Source: Franconibacter helveticus LMG 23732 (lineage in GTDB: Bacteria; Pseudomonadota; Gammaproteobacteria; Enterobacterales; Enterobacteriaceae). From it: 64,000 nucleotides of DNA. Of the stretch, positions 18,587 to 26,680 are shown one piece after another. The stretch spans positions 124,001 through 188,000 of the forward strand of contig NZ_AWFX01000009.1 in NCBI RefSeq assembly GCF_000463115.2, read 5' to 3'. The notes under the pieces are model-generated. The model had not been told where the DNA came from, searched no databases, and saw only the letters and a list, made by a program, of their open reading frames with translations. The translations under genes and the position numbers were made by a program. Position 1 is the stretch's first letter. Each line of letters begins with the position of its first letter.

Positions 18587-19429
18587 TTACAGAATAATCG
18601 TGCGGTTGCCGTAAACGAATACGCGTTGCGCCAGCACCTGATAGAGCGCGCGGCTCAGCACGTTTTTCTCTACGTCGCGACCGGCGCGCATCATGTCTTC
18701 AGCGGTATAGTTGTGATCGACATGAATGACGTCCTGCATGATGATCGGGCCTTCATCAAGGTTATCGTTAACGTAATGCGCCGTCGCCCCGATTATCTTC
18801 ACGCCGCGCTCATAGGCCTGATGATAGGGACGCGCGCCAATAAAGGCGGGCAAAAATGAATGGTGAATATTAATAATCTTGTTCGGGAAGCGGGCAACGA
18901 AGTCCGGCGTCAACACGCGCATATATTTGGCCAGCACAACATAATCCGGCTCGTAGCTTTCAATCGCCTGCGCCATCAGTTTGTCGTGCTCTTCACGCGT
19001 TAACCCTTCATGGCTGACCAACTGGAACGGAATATCGAAGCGCTCCACCAGAGTACGCAACGTTTCGTGGTTGCCGATAACCGCGGCGATATCAACATCC
19101 AGACCGCCGTAATTGGCTTTCATCAACAAATCGCCCAGGCAGTGCGCTTCCTTGGTGACCAGAATAACGATGCGGCGGCGTCCTGCCGGGTTCAGTTCAC
19201 GCACCGACCCTTCAGGCAACGCGCTGTCGAGATCCGCCAGCAGCGTTGCATCGTTAAAAATTCCTTCAAGCTCGGTGCGCATAAAAAAGCGACCGGTGCG
19301 GTGATCCACAAACTCATTGTTTTGCACAATATTCAGTTCGTGTTTGTAGCAAATATTAGTGATACGCGCGATCAGGCCCTTCTGATCGGGACAAATCGTA
19401 CGGAGTACTTTACGTTGTAATGCTTGCAT
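18587..19429 (-). CDS. purU: Formyltetrahydrofolate deformylase PurU
   Basis: 280 residues, the E. coli length. It hydrolyses 10-formyl-tetrahydrofolate to formate and tetrahydrofolate, supplying formate to PurT in purine synthesis and balancing one-carbon units. An ACT domain covers residues ~8-85 (TICPDQKGLIARITNICYKH). The formyltransferase-like catalytic domain has the HHSFLPAFIGARPYHQAYERG block, with the catalytic Asn-His-Asp region (NIHHS, later LDEGPIIMQ). The start MQALQRKVL at 19429 matches the family; the upstream in-frame codons run into ychJ. No strong SD is visible. Confidence 0.96.
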   Translation of the reverse strand: MQALQRKVLRTICPDQKGLIARITNICYKHELNIVQNNEFVDHRTGRFFMRTELEGIFNDATLLADLDSALPEGSVRELNPAGRRRIVILVTKEAHCLGDLLMKANYGGLDVDIAAVIGNHETLRTLVERFDIPFQLVSHEGLTREEHDKLMAQAIESYEPDYVVLAKYMRVLTPDFVARFPNKIINIHHSFLPAFIGARPYHQAYERGVKIIGATAHYVNDNLDEGPIIMQDVIHVDHNYTAEDMMRAGRDVEKNVLSRALYQVLAQRVFVYGNRTIIL

Positions 19430-19479
19430 TGCAGGGGAGATCCTGTTGAGTGTTTGCCATTCAGTGTTGTCAAAAGCGG

Positions 19480-19938
19480 TTACTGGCCGCAACACTTTTT
19501 GAATTTTTTGCCGGAGCCGCAGGGGCAGGGGTCATTACGACCCAGTGCCGGACGCGTGCCGTCAATGTAATACCAGCGCCCTTGTTCCTTTAAGAACCGC
19601 GAACGTTCGATAATAGCGCCGGATTTACCTTGCTCGCTATAGCGCGCCACAAAACTGACGAAGCCTTCATCATCATTCCGGCCTGGCGCTTCTTCATAAA
19701 TCGTCAGACCCAGCCACTGGGTATGTGCGAACCCTGCCTCTATCTCGGCCCGAAAGCTGCCCGCCTGGCAATCCGGGTGCCAGGTATTGATGAGGTAATT
19801 CGCGTCTTTCATCACAAAAGCGCAATAGCGCGACCGCATGAGAAGTGACGGAACCGGAGCCGCCTTGCCGCCAGACAGATAAGGCTGGCAACATAGGCTA
19901 TACTCCTGTGCGCTGCCACATGGACAAAGTTGCGACAA
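19480..19938 (-). CDS. ychJ: YchJ, SEC-C zinc-motif protein (TTG start)
   Basis: 152 residues, equal to E. coli YchJ. Zinc-binding SEC-C-type motifs occur at both ends ([13 protein letters not shown] and [16 protein letters not shown]), with an NTF2-like central domain. Function is unknown. The start is the TTG at 19938: AAAGGAG lies five bases upstream and the length then equals the E. coli protein. An ATG 17 codons earlier lies before that SD and would add residues not found in the family. Confidence 0.92.
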   Translation of the reverse strand: MSQLCPCGSAQEYSLCCQPYLSGGKAAPVPSLLMRSRYCAFVMKDANYLINTWHPDCQAGSFRAEIEAGFAHTQWLGLTIYEEAPGRNDDEGFVSFVARYSEQGKSGAIIERSRFLKEQGRWYYIDGTRPALGRNDPCPCGSGKKFKKCCGQ

Positions 19939-20054
19939 AGTTGCTCCTTTACATAAACAGGTAACGGCGTTGCGACGCCATGGCGGCATTATGTTAACCG
20001 AGCAGTGGCGATGACGCCACGGGATGTAATACCGGGGAAGTCAATTGAGGCGTA

Positions 20055-20411
20055 ATGAAACATCAAACAGACGGGCTGGCGAGAAGAGAAAAACGCAACA
20101 TTATTAACGCCCTGCTGGACATCGTCGTAAATTTAGGTTTTTTTAGATCGCTATCCATGGCCGGGGTCCCTGGGATCACCACGGCGATACACGCAGCCTG
20201 GCACTTTCGTAAAGAATATATTGATAATGTGGTTTTTATTCCAAGCAAATTCTGTCCTGATTTACGGACTTTTATCTTTGATGGCGCTTTTTACTGGACG
20301 CAATGTAAACAGAGTTCCCCCAAAACGGACATTCTTCAGGCGATTCTGACAGGCATCAGTCGCTGGAACATGCCACTATTGAGTTGTCATTTGTCAGGGG
20401 GAAGAAGATGA
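20055..20411 (+). CDS. Hypothetical 118-residue ORF upstream of rssB
   Basis: I do not recognise this protein. For: GAGG lies five bases before the ATG, and the stop overlaps the rssB start in an ATGA arrangement, as in coupled genes. Against: it has five rare AGA codons and little third-position GC bias compared with the neighbours, and no family motif or clear membrane segment. It fills the place of rssA (a patatin-like gene) in E. coli, but shows no patatin motif and no similarity I can see. It may be chance coding in the rssB leader. Confidence 0.35.
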   Translation: MKHQTDGLARREKRNIINALLDIVVNLGFFRSLSMAGVPGITTAIHAAWHFRKEYIDNVVFIPSKFCPDLRTFIFDGAFYWTQCKQSSPKTDILQAILTGISRWNMPLLSCHLSGGRR

Positions 20412-21421
20412 CGCAACCCTTAGCCGGAAAACACATTCTTATCGTTGAAGACGAACCTGTTTTCCGCTCAATGCTTAACGCCTGGCTCACTGGAATGGGG
20501 GCTGAAACCACTGCTGCCTGGGATGGCGTAGAAGCGCTGGAAAAAATCGCTTTGCGAGCGCCGGATCTCTTGATTTGCGATCTGGAGATGCCGCGTATGA
20601 ATGGGCTCCAACTGGTGGAGCATATCCGCAATGAAGGAGACCAGACGCCTGTTCTGGTGATTTCTGCTACGGAAAATATGGCCGATATCGCCAAAGCGCT
20701 GCGTCTTGGCGTGCAGGATGTGCTGTTAAAGCCTGTAAAAGATTTAAATCGCCTGCGTGAAACCGTTTTCGCCTGCCTTTACCCCAACATGTTCAATTCG
20801 CGCGTTGAGGAAGAAGAGCGTTTGTTCCAGGACTGGGACGCCCTGGTCAACAACCCGCAGGCGGCTGCAAAGCTGTTGCAAGAGTTGCAACCGCCGGTTC
20901 AGCAAATGATGTCGCATTGCCGCATCAATTACCGCCAGCTTGTCTCTGCCGACGAGCCGGGGCTGGTGCTGGATATCGCGCCGCTTTCAGAGCAGGACCT
21001 CGCGTTTTATTGCCTTGATGTCACGCGCGCTGGCGATAACGGCGTGCTCGCAGCGTTACTCTTACGCGCGCTTTTTAATGGCTTGTTGCAAGAACAACTC
21101 TCGCAACAGCGTCAGCGTTTACCTGAGCTTGGGAATTTACTTAAGCAAGTAAATCAATTGTTACGCCAGGCAAATCTGGTAGGCCAATTCCCGTTAATGG
21201 TCGGCTATTATCACAGCGGATTAAAAAATCTTATTTTAGTTTCTGCGGGTCTTAACGCGACGTTAAATACGGGCGACCACCAAATTCAGGTAAGTAATGG
21301 TGTGCCTTTGGGCACTCTGGGCAATACTTATCTAAATCAAATTAGTCAGCGTTGCGAATCCTGGCAATGCCAGATTTGGGGCGCTGGCGGCCGTTTAAGG
21401 CTGATGTTGTCTGCGGAATGA
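20408..21421 (+). CDS. rssB: RssB (SprE), sigma-S recognition adaptor for ClpXP
   Basis: 337 residues, the E. coli length. An N-terminal receiver domain (Glu14, Asp15, phosphorylation site Asp58 in LLICDLEMP, Lys in LLKPVKD) is joined by a helical linker to a degenerate PP2C-like C-terminal domain (LVLDIAPLSEQDLAFYCLDV). RssB binds RpoS and delivers it to ClpXP; anti-adaptors release it under stress. The start at 20408 follows GGGGGAAG and overlaps the unknown ORF. Next downstream is galU, as in E. coli; rssA is absent. Confidence 0.96.
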   Translation: MTQPLAGKHILIVEDEPVFRSMLNAWLTGMGAETTAAWDGVEALEKIALRAPDLLICDLEMPRMNGLQLVEHIRNEGDQTPVLVISATENMADIAKALRLGVQDVLLKPVKDLNRLRETVFACLYPNMFNSRVEEEERLFQDWDALVNNPQAAAKLLQELQPPVQQMMSHCRINYRQLVSADEPGLVLDIAPLSEQDLAFYCLDVTRAGDNGVLAALLLRALFNGLLQEQLSQQRQRLPELGNLLKQVNQLLRQANLVGQFPLMVGYYHSGLKNLILVSAGLNATLNTGDHQIQVSNGVPLGTLGNTYLNQISQRCESWQCQIWGAGGRLRLMLSAE

Positions 21422-21431
21422 GCATTCGGCG

Positions 21432-21455
21432 AGATAAAGCGAGATAGCTTTATCT
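21432..21455. other. Hairpin downstream of rssB
   Basis: Perfect nine-base-pair stem AGATAAAGC/GCTTTATCT with the loop GAGATA just after the rssB stop. No T run follows, so it may be a 3'-end stabiliser rather than an intrinsic terminator. Confidence 0.5.
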
Positions 21456-21622
21456 GCCCGCTCTTCGCCAGTGCTAATATCACGTTGGTTTTCTTCGTAT
21501 TAGTCCTAAAGTGCCGGGGCACCGCGTATTCAGCCGCTTAATACAAATCTATGCTGATATACTCGAACGCGTTTTTAATTGACGAACAAGTGTGAAACTT
21601 GAACAGTCCAGGAGAATATTCA

Positions 21623-22531
21623 ATGGCTGCCATTAATTCGAAAGTAAGAAAAGCAGTAATCCCGGTTGCGGGATTAGGGACCAGGATGTTGCCGGCCACT
21701 AAGGCGATTCCTAAAGAAATGCTGCCGCTGGTTGATAAGCCGTTAATTCAATACGTAGTTAACGAATGTATCGCCGCTGGCATTACTGAGATTGTTCTGG
21801 TCACTCACTCCTCAAAAAACTCTATCGAAAACCATTTCGACACCAGTTTTGAACTTGAAGCGATGCTGGAAAAACGCGTTAAGCGCCAGCTGCTGGAAGA
21901 AGTTCAGTCTATTTGCCCGCCGCATGTCACCATCATGCAGGTTCGCCAGGGGCTGGCGAAAGGTCTGGGTCACGCTGTGATGTGCGCGCATCCGGTTGTG
22001 GGTGACGAGCCGGTCGCGGTTATCCTGCCAGACGTTATTCTGGATGAATTTGAATCCGATCTCTCTCAGGAAAACCTGGCGGAGATGATTAAACGCTTCG
22101 ACGAGACCGGCAACAGCCAGATCATGGTTGAGCCAGTCGCGGATGTAACCGCTTACGGCGTGGTGGATTGCAAAGGCATCGAGTTACAGCCTGGCGACAG
22201 CGTGCCGATGGTCGGCATCGTCGAGAAGCCGAAGGCCAATGTTGCTCCGTCTAACCTTGCTGTTGTGGGCCGTTATGTGCTCAGCGCAGATATTTGGCCG
22301 CTGCTGGCTAAAACGCCTCCAGGCGCAGGCGATGAAATTCAGCTCACTGACTCCATCGCTATGCTGATGGACAAAGAGACAGTGGAAGCCTACCACATGA
22401 AAGGCAAAAGCCACGACTGCGGCAACAAGCTCGGTTACATGCAGGCGTTTGTAGAATACGGTATCCGCCACAACACGCTGGGTGAAGAGTTTAAAGCCTG
22501 GCTGAATGAAACCGTGGGCGATAAGAAGTAA
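21623..22531 (+). CDS. galU: UTP-glucose-1-phosphate uridylyltransferase GalU
   Basis: 302 residues, the E. coli length. It makes UDP-glucose from UTP and glucose-1-phosphate for lipopolysaccharide core, trehalose, MDO and, through the next gene, UDP-glucuronate. The nucleotidyltransferase signature is at the N-terminus ([20 protein letters not shown]). Catalytic-site segments [16 protein letters not shown] and GIVEKPK follow. The ATG at 21623 has AGGAGA upstream. A TATACT at 21558 is a possible -10 box. Confidence 0.97.
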   Translation: MAAINSKVRKAVIPVAGLGTRMLPATKAIPKEMLPLVDKPLIQYVVNECIAAGITEIVLVTHSSKNSIENHFDTSFELEAMLEKRVKRQLLEEVQSICPPHVTIMQVRQGLAKGLGHAVMCAHPVVGDEPVAVILPDVILDEFESDLSQENLAEMIKRFDETGNSQIMVEPVADVTAYGVVDCKGIELQPGDSVPMVGIVEKPKANVAPSNLAVVGRYVLSADIWPLLAKTPPGAGDEIQLTDSIAMLMDKETVEAYHMKGKSHDCGNKLGYMQAFVEYGIRHNTLGEEFKAWLNETVGDKK

Positions 22532-22553
22532 CCTATTCAGGCAGGACAAGGCA

Positions 22554-23894
22554 ATGAAAGTAACCGTTTTTGGTATTGGCTATGTGGGCCTGGTGCAGGC
22601 CGCAGTGCTGGCGGAAGTCGGCCATGATGTCATGTGTATCGACGTTGATGAAAACAAAGTCGAAAACCTGAAAAAAGGCGTCATTCCTATTTACGAGCCG
22701 GGCCTTACTCCGCTCGTAAAGAAAAACTATGAGGAAGGACGTCTGCATTTCAGCACTAACGCGAAAGAAGGCGTTGAGCATGGCGTAATGCAGTTTATCG
22801 CTGTAGGTACGCCGCCGGATGAAGACGGCTCCGCCGATCTGAAATACGTCACCGCTGTGGCGCGCACTATCGCGGAACATATGACCAGCCATAAGGTTGT
22901 GCTGGATAAATCTACTGTACCGGTGGGTACCGCAGATAAAGTTCGCAAGGTAATGAGCGAAACGCTCCAGGCTCGCGGCGTCGATTTTCCTTTTGACGTG
23001 GTGTCCAACCCGGAGTTCCTTAAAGAAGGGGCGGCAGTCTCTGACTGCATGCGTCCTGAGCGCATTGTTGTAGGCACGGATAACGACGGTGTTGTGGAAC
23101 TGCTGCGTGAGCTTTACGAGCCGTTCAACCGCAACCACGATCGTATGATCCTGATGGATATCCGCAGCGCGGAGCTGACTAAATATGCCGCTAACTGCAT
23201 GCTGGCGACTAAAATCAGCTTCATGAATGAAATCTCCAATCTTGCAGAGCGTTTAGGCGCGGATATCGAAAAAGTGCGTCAGGGCATCGGTTCTGATTCA
23301 CGTATCGGTTACCACTTCATCTATCCTGGCTGCGGCTACGGCGGCTCCTGCTTCCCTAAAGATGTGCAGGCGTTAATCCGCACTTCCGAACAAATTGGCT
23401 ATGTGCCGCGTCTGCTGAAAGCCGTGGAAGATGTAAACCACGACCAAAAGCAGAAGTTGCCGGAGTTCATTCGCCGTCACTTCGGCGAAGACCTGCGCGG
23501 TAAAACCTTTGCGCTGTGGGGGCTTTCTTTCAAACCCAACACCGATGATATGCGCGAAGCATCAAGCCGTGTATTGATGGAAGAACTCTGGAAACGGGGA
23601 GCGACCGTTCAGGCTTACGATCCGGAAGCCATGGATGAAACGCAGCGCATCTATGGTCACCGTGATGATTTACGTCTGATGGGAACCAAAGAGGCGGCGT
23701 TGCATGGCGCCGATGCGTTGGTCATTTGTACGGAATGGCAAGCCTTCCGCGCGCCGGACTTCGATACCATTAAAAATTCCCTTAAACAGCCGGTTATCTT
23801 TGATGGCCGTAACCTGTATGATCCAGCCAGGCTCAGCAAACGCGGCTTTGTTTATTATGCAATCGGCCGTGGAGCATCCATCAACATTGCATAA
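22554..23894 (+). CDS. ugd: UDP-glucose 6-dehydrogenase (446-residue type)
   Basis: 446 residues. It oxidises UDP-glucose to UDP-glucuronate with two NAD+. The N-terminal Rossmann domain ([20 protein letters not shown]), central domain with catalytic Cys near residue 265 ([12 protein letters not shown]) and C-terminal UDP-binding domain ([15 protein letters not shown]) are all present. It is clearly longer than the 388-residue Ugd of E. coli and resembles the longer type of many proteobacteria. It starts 22 bases after galU and 14 bases before the epimerase gene, so the three form one UDP-sugar transcription unit. Its product feeds surface polysaccharide and possibly aminoarabinose synthesis. 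Confidence 0.95.
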   Translation: MKVTVFGIGYVGLVQAAVLAEVGHDVMCIDVDENKVENLKKGVIPIYEPGLTPLVKKNYEEGRLHFSTNAKEGVEHGVMQFIAVGTPPDEDGSADLKYVTAVARTIAEHMTSHKVVLDKSTVPVGTADKVRKVMSETLQARGVDFPFDVVSNPEFLKEGAAVSDCMRPERIVVGTDNDGVVELLRELYEPFNRNHDRMILMDIRSAELTKYAANCMLATKISFMNEISNLAERLGADIEKVRQGIGSDSRIGYHFIYPGCGYGGSCFPKDVQALIRTSEQIGYVPRLLKAVEDVNHDQKQKLPEFIRRHFGEDLRGKTFALWGLSFKPNTDDMREASSRVLMEELWKRGATVQAYDPEAMDETQRIYGHRDDLRLMGTKEAALHGADALVICTEWQAFRAPDFDTIKNSLKQPVIFDGRNLYDPARLSKRGFVYYAIGRGASINIA

Positions 23895-23908
23895 TTAATG
23901 AGGGTTGT

Positions 23909-24922
23909 ATGAAATTTCTGGTTACCGGCGCAGCAGGCTTTATTGGTTTTCATGTCAGTGAGCGTTTGCTGGCAGCCGGTCACCAGGTTATCGGTATCGA
24001 TAACCTGAATGACTATTATGACGTTAGCCTCAAACAAGCCCGCCTTAATCTGATTGAAAATCATCCCAACTTTCGTTTTCAAAAACTGGATTTAGCTGAC
24101 CGCGAAGGAATGGCGGATTTATTCGCTGCTGAGAAGCCTCAGCGCGTAATTCATCTTGCCGCGCAGGCTGGGGTCCGTTATTCGCTGGAAAATCCTCACG
24201 CTTATGCCGATGCGAATCTGGTAGGGCATTTAAATGTGCTGGAAGGTTGCCGTCATCATAAAGTTGAGCATTTATTATACGCCTCATCCAGTTCTGTCTA
24301 CGGGCTGAACCGGAAAATGCCGTTCTCTACAGACGATAGCGTTGACCATCCTGTTTCTTTATATGCGGCGACTAAAAAAGCCAATGAATTGATGTCGCAC
24401 ACCTATTCGCATCTTTATGGTTTGCCGACTACCGGGTTGCGCTTTTTTACGGTATACGGGCCATGGGGCCGACCGGATATGGCGTTATTTAAGTTCACGA
24501 AAGCGATTGTCGAGGGTAAGCGCATCGATGTTTATAATCATGGCAAGATGCGCCGTGATTTTACTTATATCGATGATATTGCCGAAGCGATAGTGCGTTT
24601 ACAGGACGTTATTCCGCAAGCCGATCCTTCCTGGACCGTGGAGACGGGTTCGCCTGCTACCAGTTCCGCGCCGTACCGCGTTTATAATATCGGGAATAGC
24701 TCGCCAGTAGAGTTAATGGATTATATTTCCGCGCTTGAAAAGGCGTTGGGGAAAGAAGCGCAGAAAAATATGCTGCCGATCCAGCCAGGCGATGTGCTTG
24801 AGACCAGCGCTGATACCAGCGCCTTGTACGAGGCGATTGGATTCAAACCGCATACTTCGGTAGAGGAAGGCGTTAAGCGTTTTGTAGAGTGGTATAAAGC
24901 GTTTTATCAGGTTGCAGGGTGA
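23909..24922 (+). CDS. uge: UDP-glucuronate 4-epimerase-like SDR protein
   Basis: 337 residues of the extended short-chain dehydrogenase family. It has the NAD-binding TGAAGFIGFHV motif near residue 7, the catalytic YxxxK in SLYAATKKAN, and FTVYGPWGRPDMALFKFT, which is typical of UDP-glucuronate (GalA-forming) epimerases of the CapI/Uge type. It probably interconverts UDP-GlcA and UDP-GalA. Its place directly behind ugd fits this substrate. UDP-galacturonate would go to lipopolysaccharide core or capsule. The exact substrate is inferred from motif and context. Confidence 0.88.
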   Translation: MKFLVTGAAGFIGFHVSERLLAAGHQVIGIDNLNDYYDVSLKQARLNLIENHPNFRFQKLDLADREGMADLFAAEKPQRVIHLAAQAGVRYSLENPHAYADANLVGHLNVLEGCRHHKVEHLLYASSSSVYGLNRKMPFSTDDSVDHPVSLYAATKKANELMSHTYSHLYGLPTTGLRFFTVYGPWGRPDMALFKFTKAIVEGKRIDVYNHGKMRRDFTYIDDIAEAIVRLQDVIPQADPSWTVETGSPATSSAPYRVYNIGNSSPVELMDYISALEKALGKEAQKNMLPIQPGDVLETSADTSALYEAIGFKPHTSVEEGVKRFVEWYKAFYQVAG

Positions 24923-24940
24923 TTCAATCCCGTAAAAACA

Positions 24941-24968
24941 AAAAATCCCGCCGCGGCGGGATTTTTTT
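24941..24968. terminator. Bidirectional terminator between the UDP-sugar genes and hns
   Basis: AAAAATCCCGCC pairs with GGCGGGATTTTT; it has T runs in both directions and lies between two convergent genes. Confidence 0.92.
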
Positions 24969-24979
24969 ATTGTGTCTGA

Positions 24980-25390
24980 TTAATCTTTAATCAGGAAATC
25001 GTCCAGCTGTTTGCCTTCATCAATCGCTTTTTTGATAACAGCCGGAGTACGGCCCTGGCCGGTCCAGGTTTTGCTTTCGCCGTTTTCATCGATGTAGCTA
25101 TATTTAGCCGGGCGAGCAGCGCGTTTGGCTTTGGTGCCGGTTTTCGCGGCAGACATGCTGTTCAGCAATTCATTCGGATCGATACCGTCTGCGATCAGCA
25201 TTTCACGATATTGTTGTAATTTACGAGTGCGTTCTTCGATTTCAGCGGCAGCAGCGCTTTCTTCTTCACGGCGCTCATTAACAACAACTTCTAATTTTTC
25301 CAGCATTTCCTCAAGCGTTTCAAGGGTGCATTCTCTTGCCTGCGCACGAAGAGTACGGATGTTGTTCAGAATTTTAAGTGCTTCGCTCAT
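24980..25390 (-). CDS. hns: Nucleoid protein H-NS
   Basis: 136 residues (E. coli 137). An N-terminal coiled-coil oligomerisation region covers residues ~1-80 ([40 protein letters not shown]). The C-terminal DNA-binding domain has the AT-hook-like core [18 protein letters not shown] silences AT-rich and foreign DNA. Between linker and DNA-binding domain there is a basic run ([15 protein letters not shown]). The gene is convergent with the epimerase gene, with a shared terminator between them. Confidence 0.98.
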   Translation of the reverse strand: MSEALKILNNIRTLRAQARECTLETLEEMLEKLEVVVNERREEESAAAAEIEERTRKLQQYREMLIADGIDPNELLNSMSAAKTGTKAKRAARPAKYSYIDENGESKTWTGQGRTPAVIKKAIDEGKQLDDFLIKD

Positions 25391-25433
25391 TGTAGTAATC
25401 TCAAACTTATATTGGGGGTGGTTTGTTGTAGTA

Positions 25434-25462
25434 ATAATAGAGCCTTAATTTAACTTCTGCAA
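25434..25462 (-). promoter_or_regulatory. hns promoter
   Basis: Minus strand: -35 TTGCAG (25457-25462), 17-base spacer, -10 TATTAT (25434-25439). The leader that follows is nearly identical to the E. coli hns leader, including the CAACAAACCACCCC stretch near the start of the mRNA. Confidence 0.85.
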
Positions 25463-25761
25463 TAGGCGAGAATGTAAGGAATTCAAAATGTCGCCTTATT
25501 ATGGACGTTATTTAAAATTGCGAAGTTAAATCTTCCTTTAAGAACCGTACAAAAAAAGCGGACATATTGCGGTGCGGACAGCATTTTTATAGACGCGACC
25601 AGGTAAAACATAAGCGTTTTTTTATAACCAGACTGGAGTGGGGTTGTATAAATATCATTCTTTCGCATGACCGTTGTCGGACCTGGCGGCAGTGCCAATA
25701 ATTTTATATTTTTCAGTAATTTTATGAGTATGGTTAAGGGCTTAGTCAGGAGAGATTATTA
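25463..25761. other. AT-rich hns-tdk gap, no gene recognised
   Basis: About 300 bases richer in A+T than the neighbours, plausible as curved DNA and H-NS autoregulation target. Short open frames here have poor composition and no ribosome site, so I do not call them genes. Confidence 0.4.
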
Positions 25762-25824
25762 ATGAAAGCGGCTATTTACTGGCTCGCTTATATGGGTATA
25801 TTCGCATTATTACCGGCCGGGTAA
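25762..25824 (+). CDS. Candidate 20-residue hydrophobic peptide gene
   Basis: The ORF encodes MKAAIYWLAYMGIFALLPAG. It has AGGAGA eight bases before the ATG, a good spacing, and reads as a single short membrane helix with one Lys at the N-terminus. It lies in the otherwise gene-free hns-tdk gap, on the tdk strand. The SD-like sequence, the start and the all-hydrophobic peptide together are unlike random AT-rich DNA, but 20 codons is too short for codon statistics. I know no named homologue. Confidence 0.4.
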   Translation: MKAAIYWLAYMGIFALLPAG

Positions 25825-25947
25825 ATATAAAGCATGTTGACGTTAACAACGTAAGCCATGATTAACGCACCGCCGCCGGGCATGCGGCATGCGCAGGATA
25901 TGATACAATCGCGCGCATACCGTTTCATACAGTGGAGCTTGCCGCCA

Positions 25948-26571
25948 ATGGCGCAACTTTATTTTTACTATTCTGCAATGAACGCAGGTAAATCTACCGC
26001 TTTGCTTCAGTCTTCCTATAACTACCAGGAAAGAGGGATGCGGACAGTAGTCTATACCGCGGAAATCGACGATCGCTTCGGTGCCGGAAAAGTGAGTTCA
26101 CGCATCGGTTTGTCATCGCCTGCAAAACTTTTTAATCAAAGCTCGCCTTTATTTAGCGAAATAAGCAAGGAGCATGCCCGTGAGCCGGTTCATTGCGTCC
26201 TGGTCGACGAAAGCCAGTTTTTGACCCGTGAGCAGGTGCATGAGCTTGCTGATGTCGTGGACGAACTGGATATTCCCGTACTCTGTTATGGGTTACGAAC
26301 TGATTTCCGTGGAGAGCTTTTTACAGGCAGCCAATATTTACTGGCATGGTCAGATAAGCTGGTTGAGCTGAAAACTATCTGCTTCTGTGGGCGCAAGGCA
26401 AGCATGGTGCTTCGGCTTGATCAAAACGGGCAGCCTTACAACGAAGGCGAGCAGGTGGTTATCGGCGGTAATGAGCGCTATGTGTCAGTTTGTCGCAAGC
26501 ATTATAAAGAAGCGCTGGCTAAAGGCTCTTTACAGGCGATACAGCACCAGAACAGCCATTGCGGTTGCTGA
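25948..26571 (+). CDS. tdk: Thymidine kinase Tdk
   Basis: 207 residues (E. coli 205). It phosphorylates thymidine and deoxyuridine with ATP in the salvage pathway. P-loop [14 protein letters not shown] at residues ~9-22, catalytic Glu-containing segment [10 protein letters not shown], lasso segment and zinc ligands CFCGRKA and CRKHY. The start MAQLYFYY equals that of E. coli; in-frame upstream codons lie before the probable promoter (TATGATACAAT near 25900). Confidence 0.96.
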   Translation: MAQLYFYYSAMNAGKSTALLQSSYNYQERGMRTVVYTAEIDDRFGAGKVSSRIGLSSPAKLFNQSSPLFSEISKEHAREPVHCVLVDESQFLTREQVHELADVVDELDIPVLCYGLRTDFRGELFTGSQYLLAWSDKLVELKTICFCGRKASMVLRLDQNGQPYNEGEQVVIGGNERYVSVCRKHYKEALAKGSLQAIQHQNSHCGC

Positions 26572-26641
26572 GCATTTAAAAGCGTTTCTGACGCTCTCTG
26601 GCGGCTTAAAACAGACTGAGCATGCATCCCGCAAAGCAAAA

Positions 26642-26667
26642 AAAAACCCGCCATCAGGCGGGTTTTT
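26642..26667. terminator. Bidirectional terminator between tdk and adhE
   Basis: AAAAACCCGCC pairs with GGCGGGTTTTT around the loop ATCA; it serves both convergent genes. Confidence 0.92.
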
Positions 26668-26680
26668 ATTAGAGGCTATC

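Noticed and set aside
25483-25698. A 71-codon minus-strand frame upstream of hns
   Set aside because: No ribosome site, irregular composition, lies upstream of the hns promoter.
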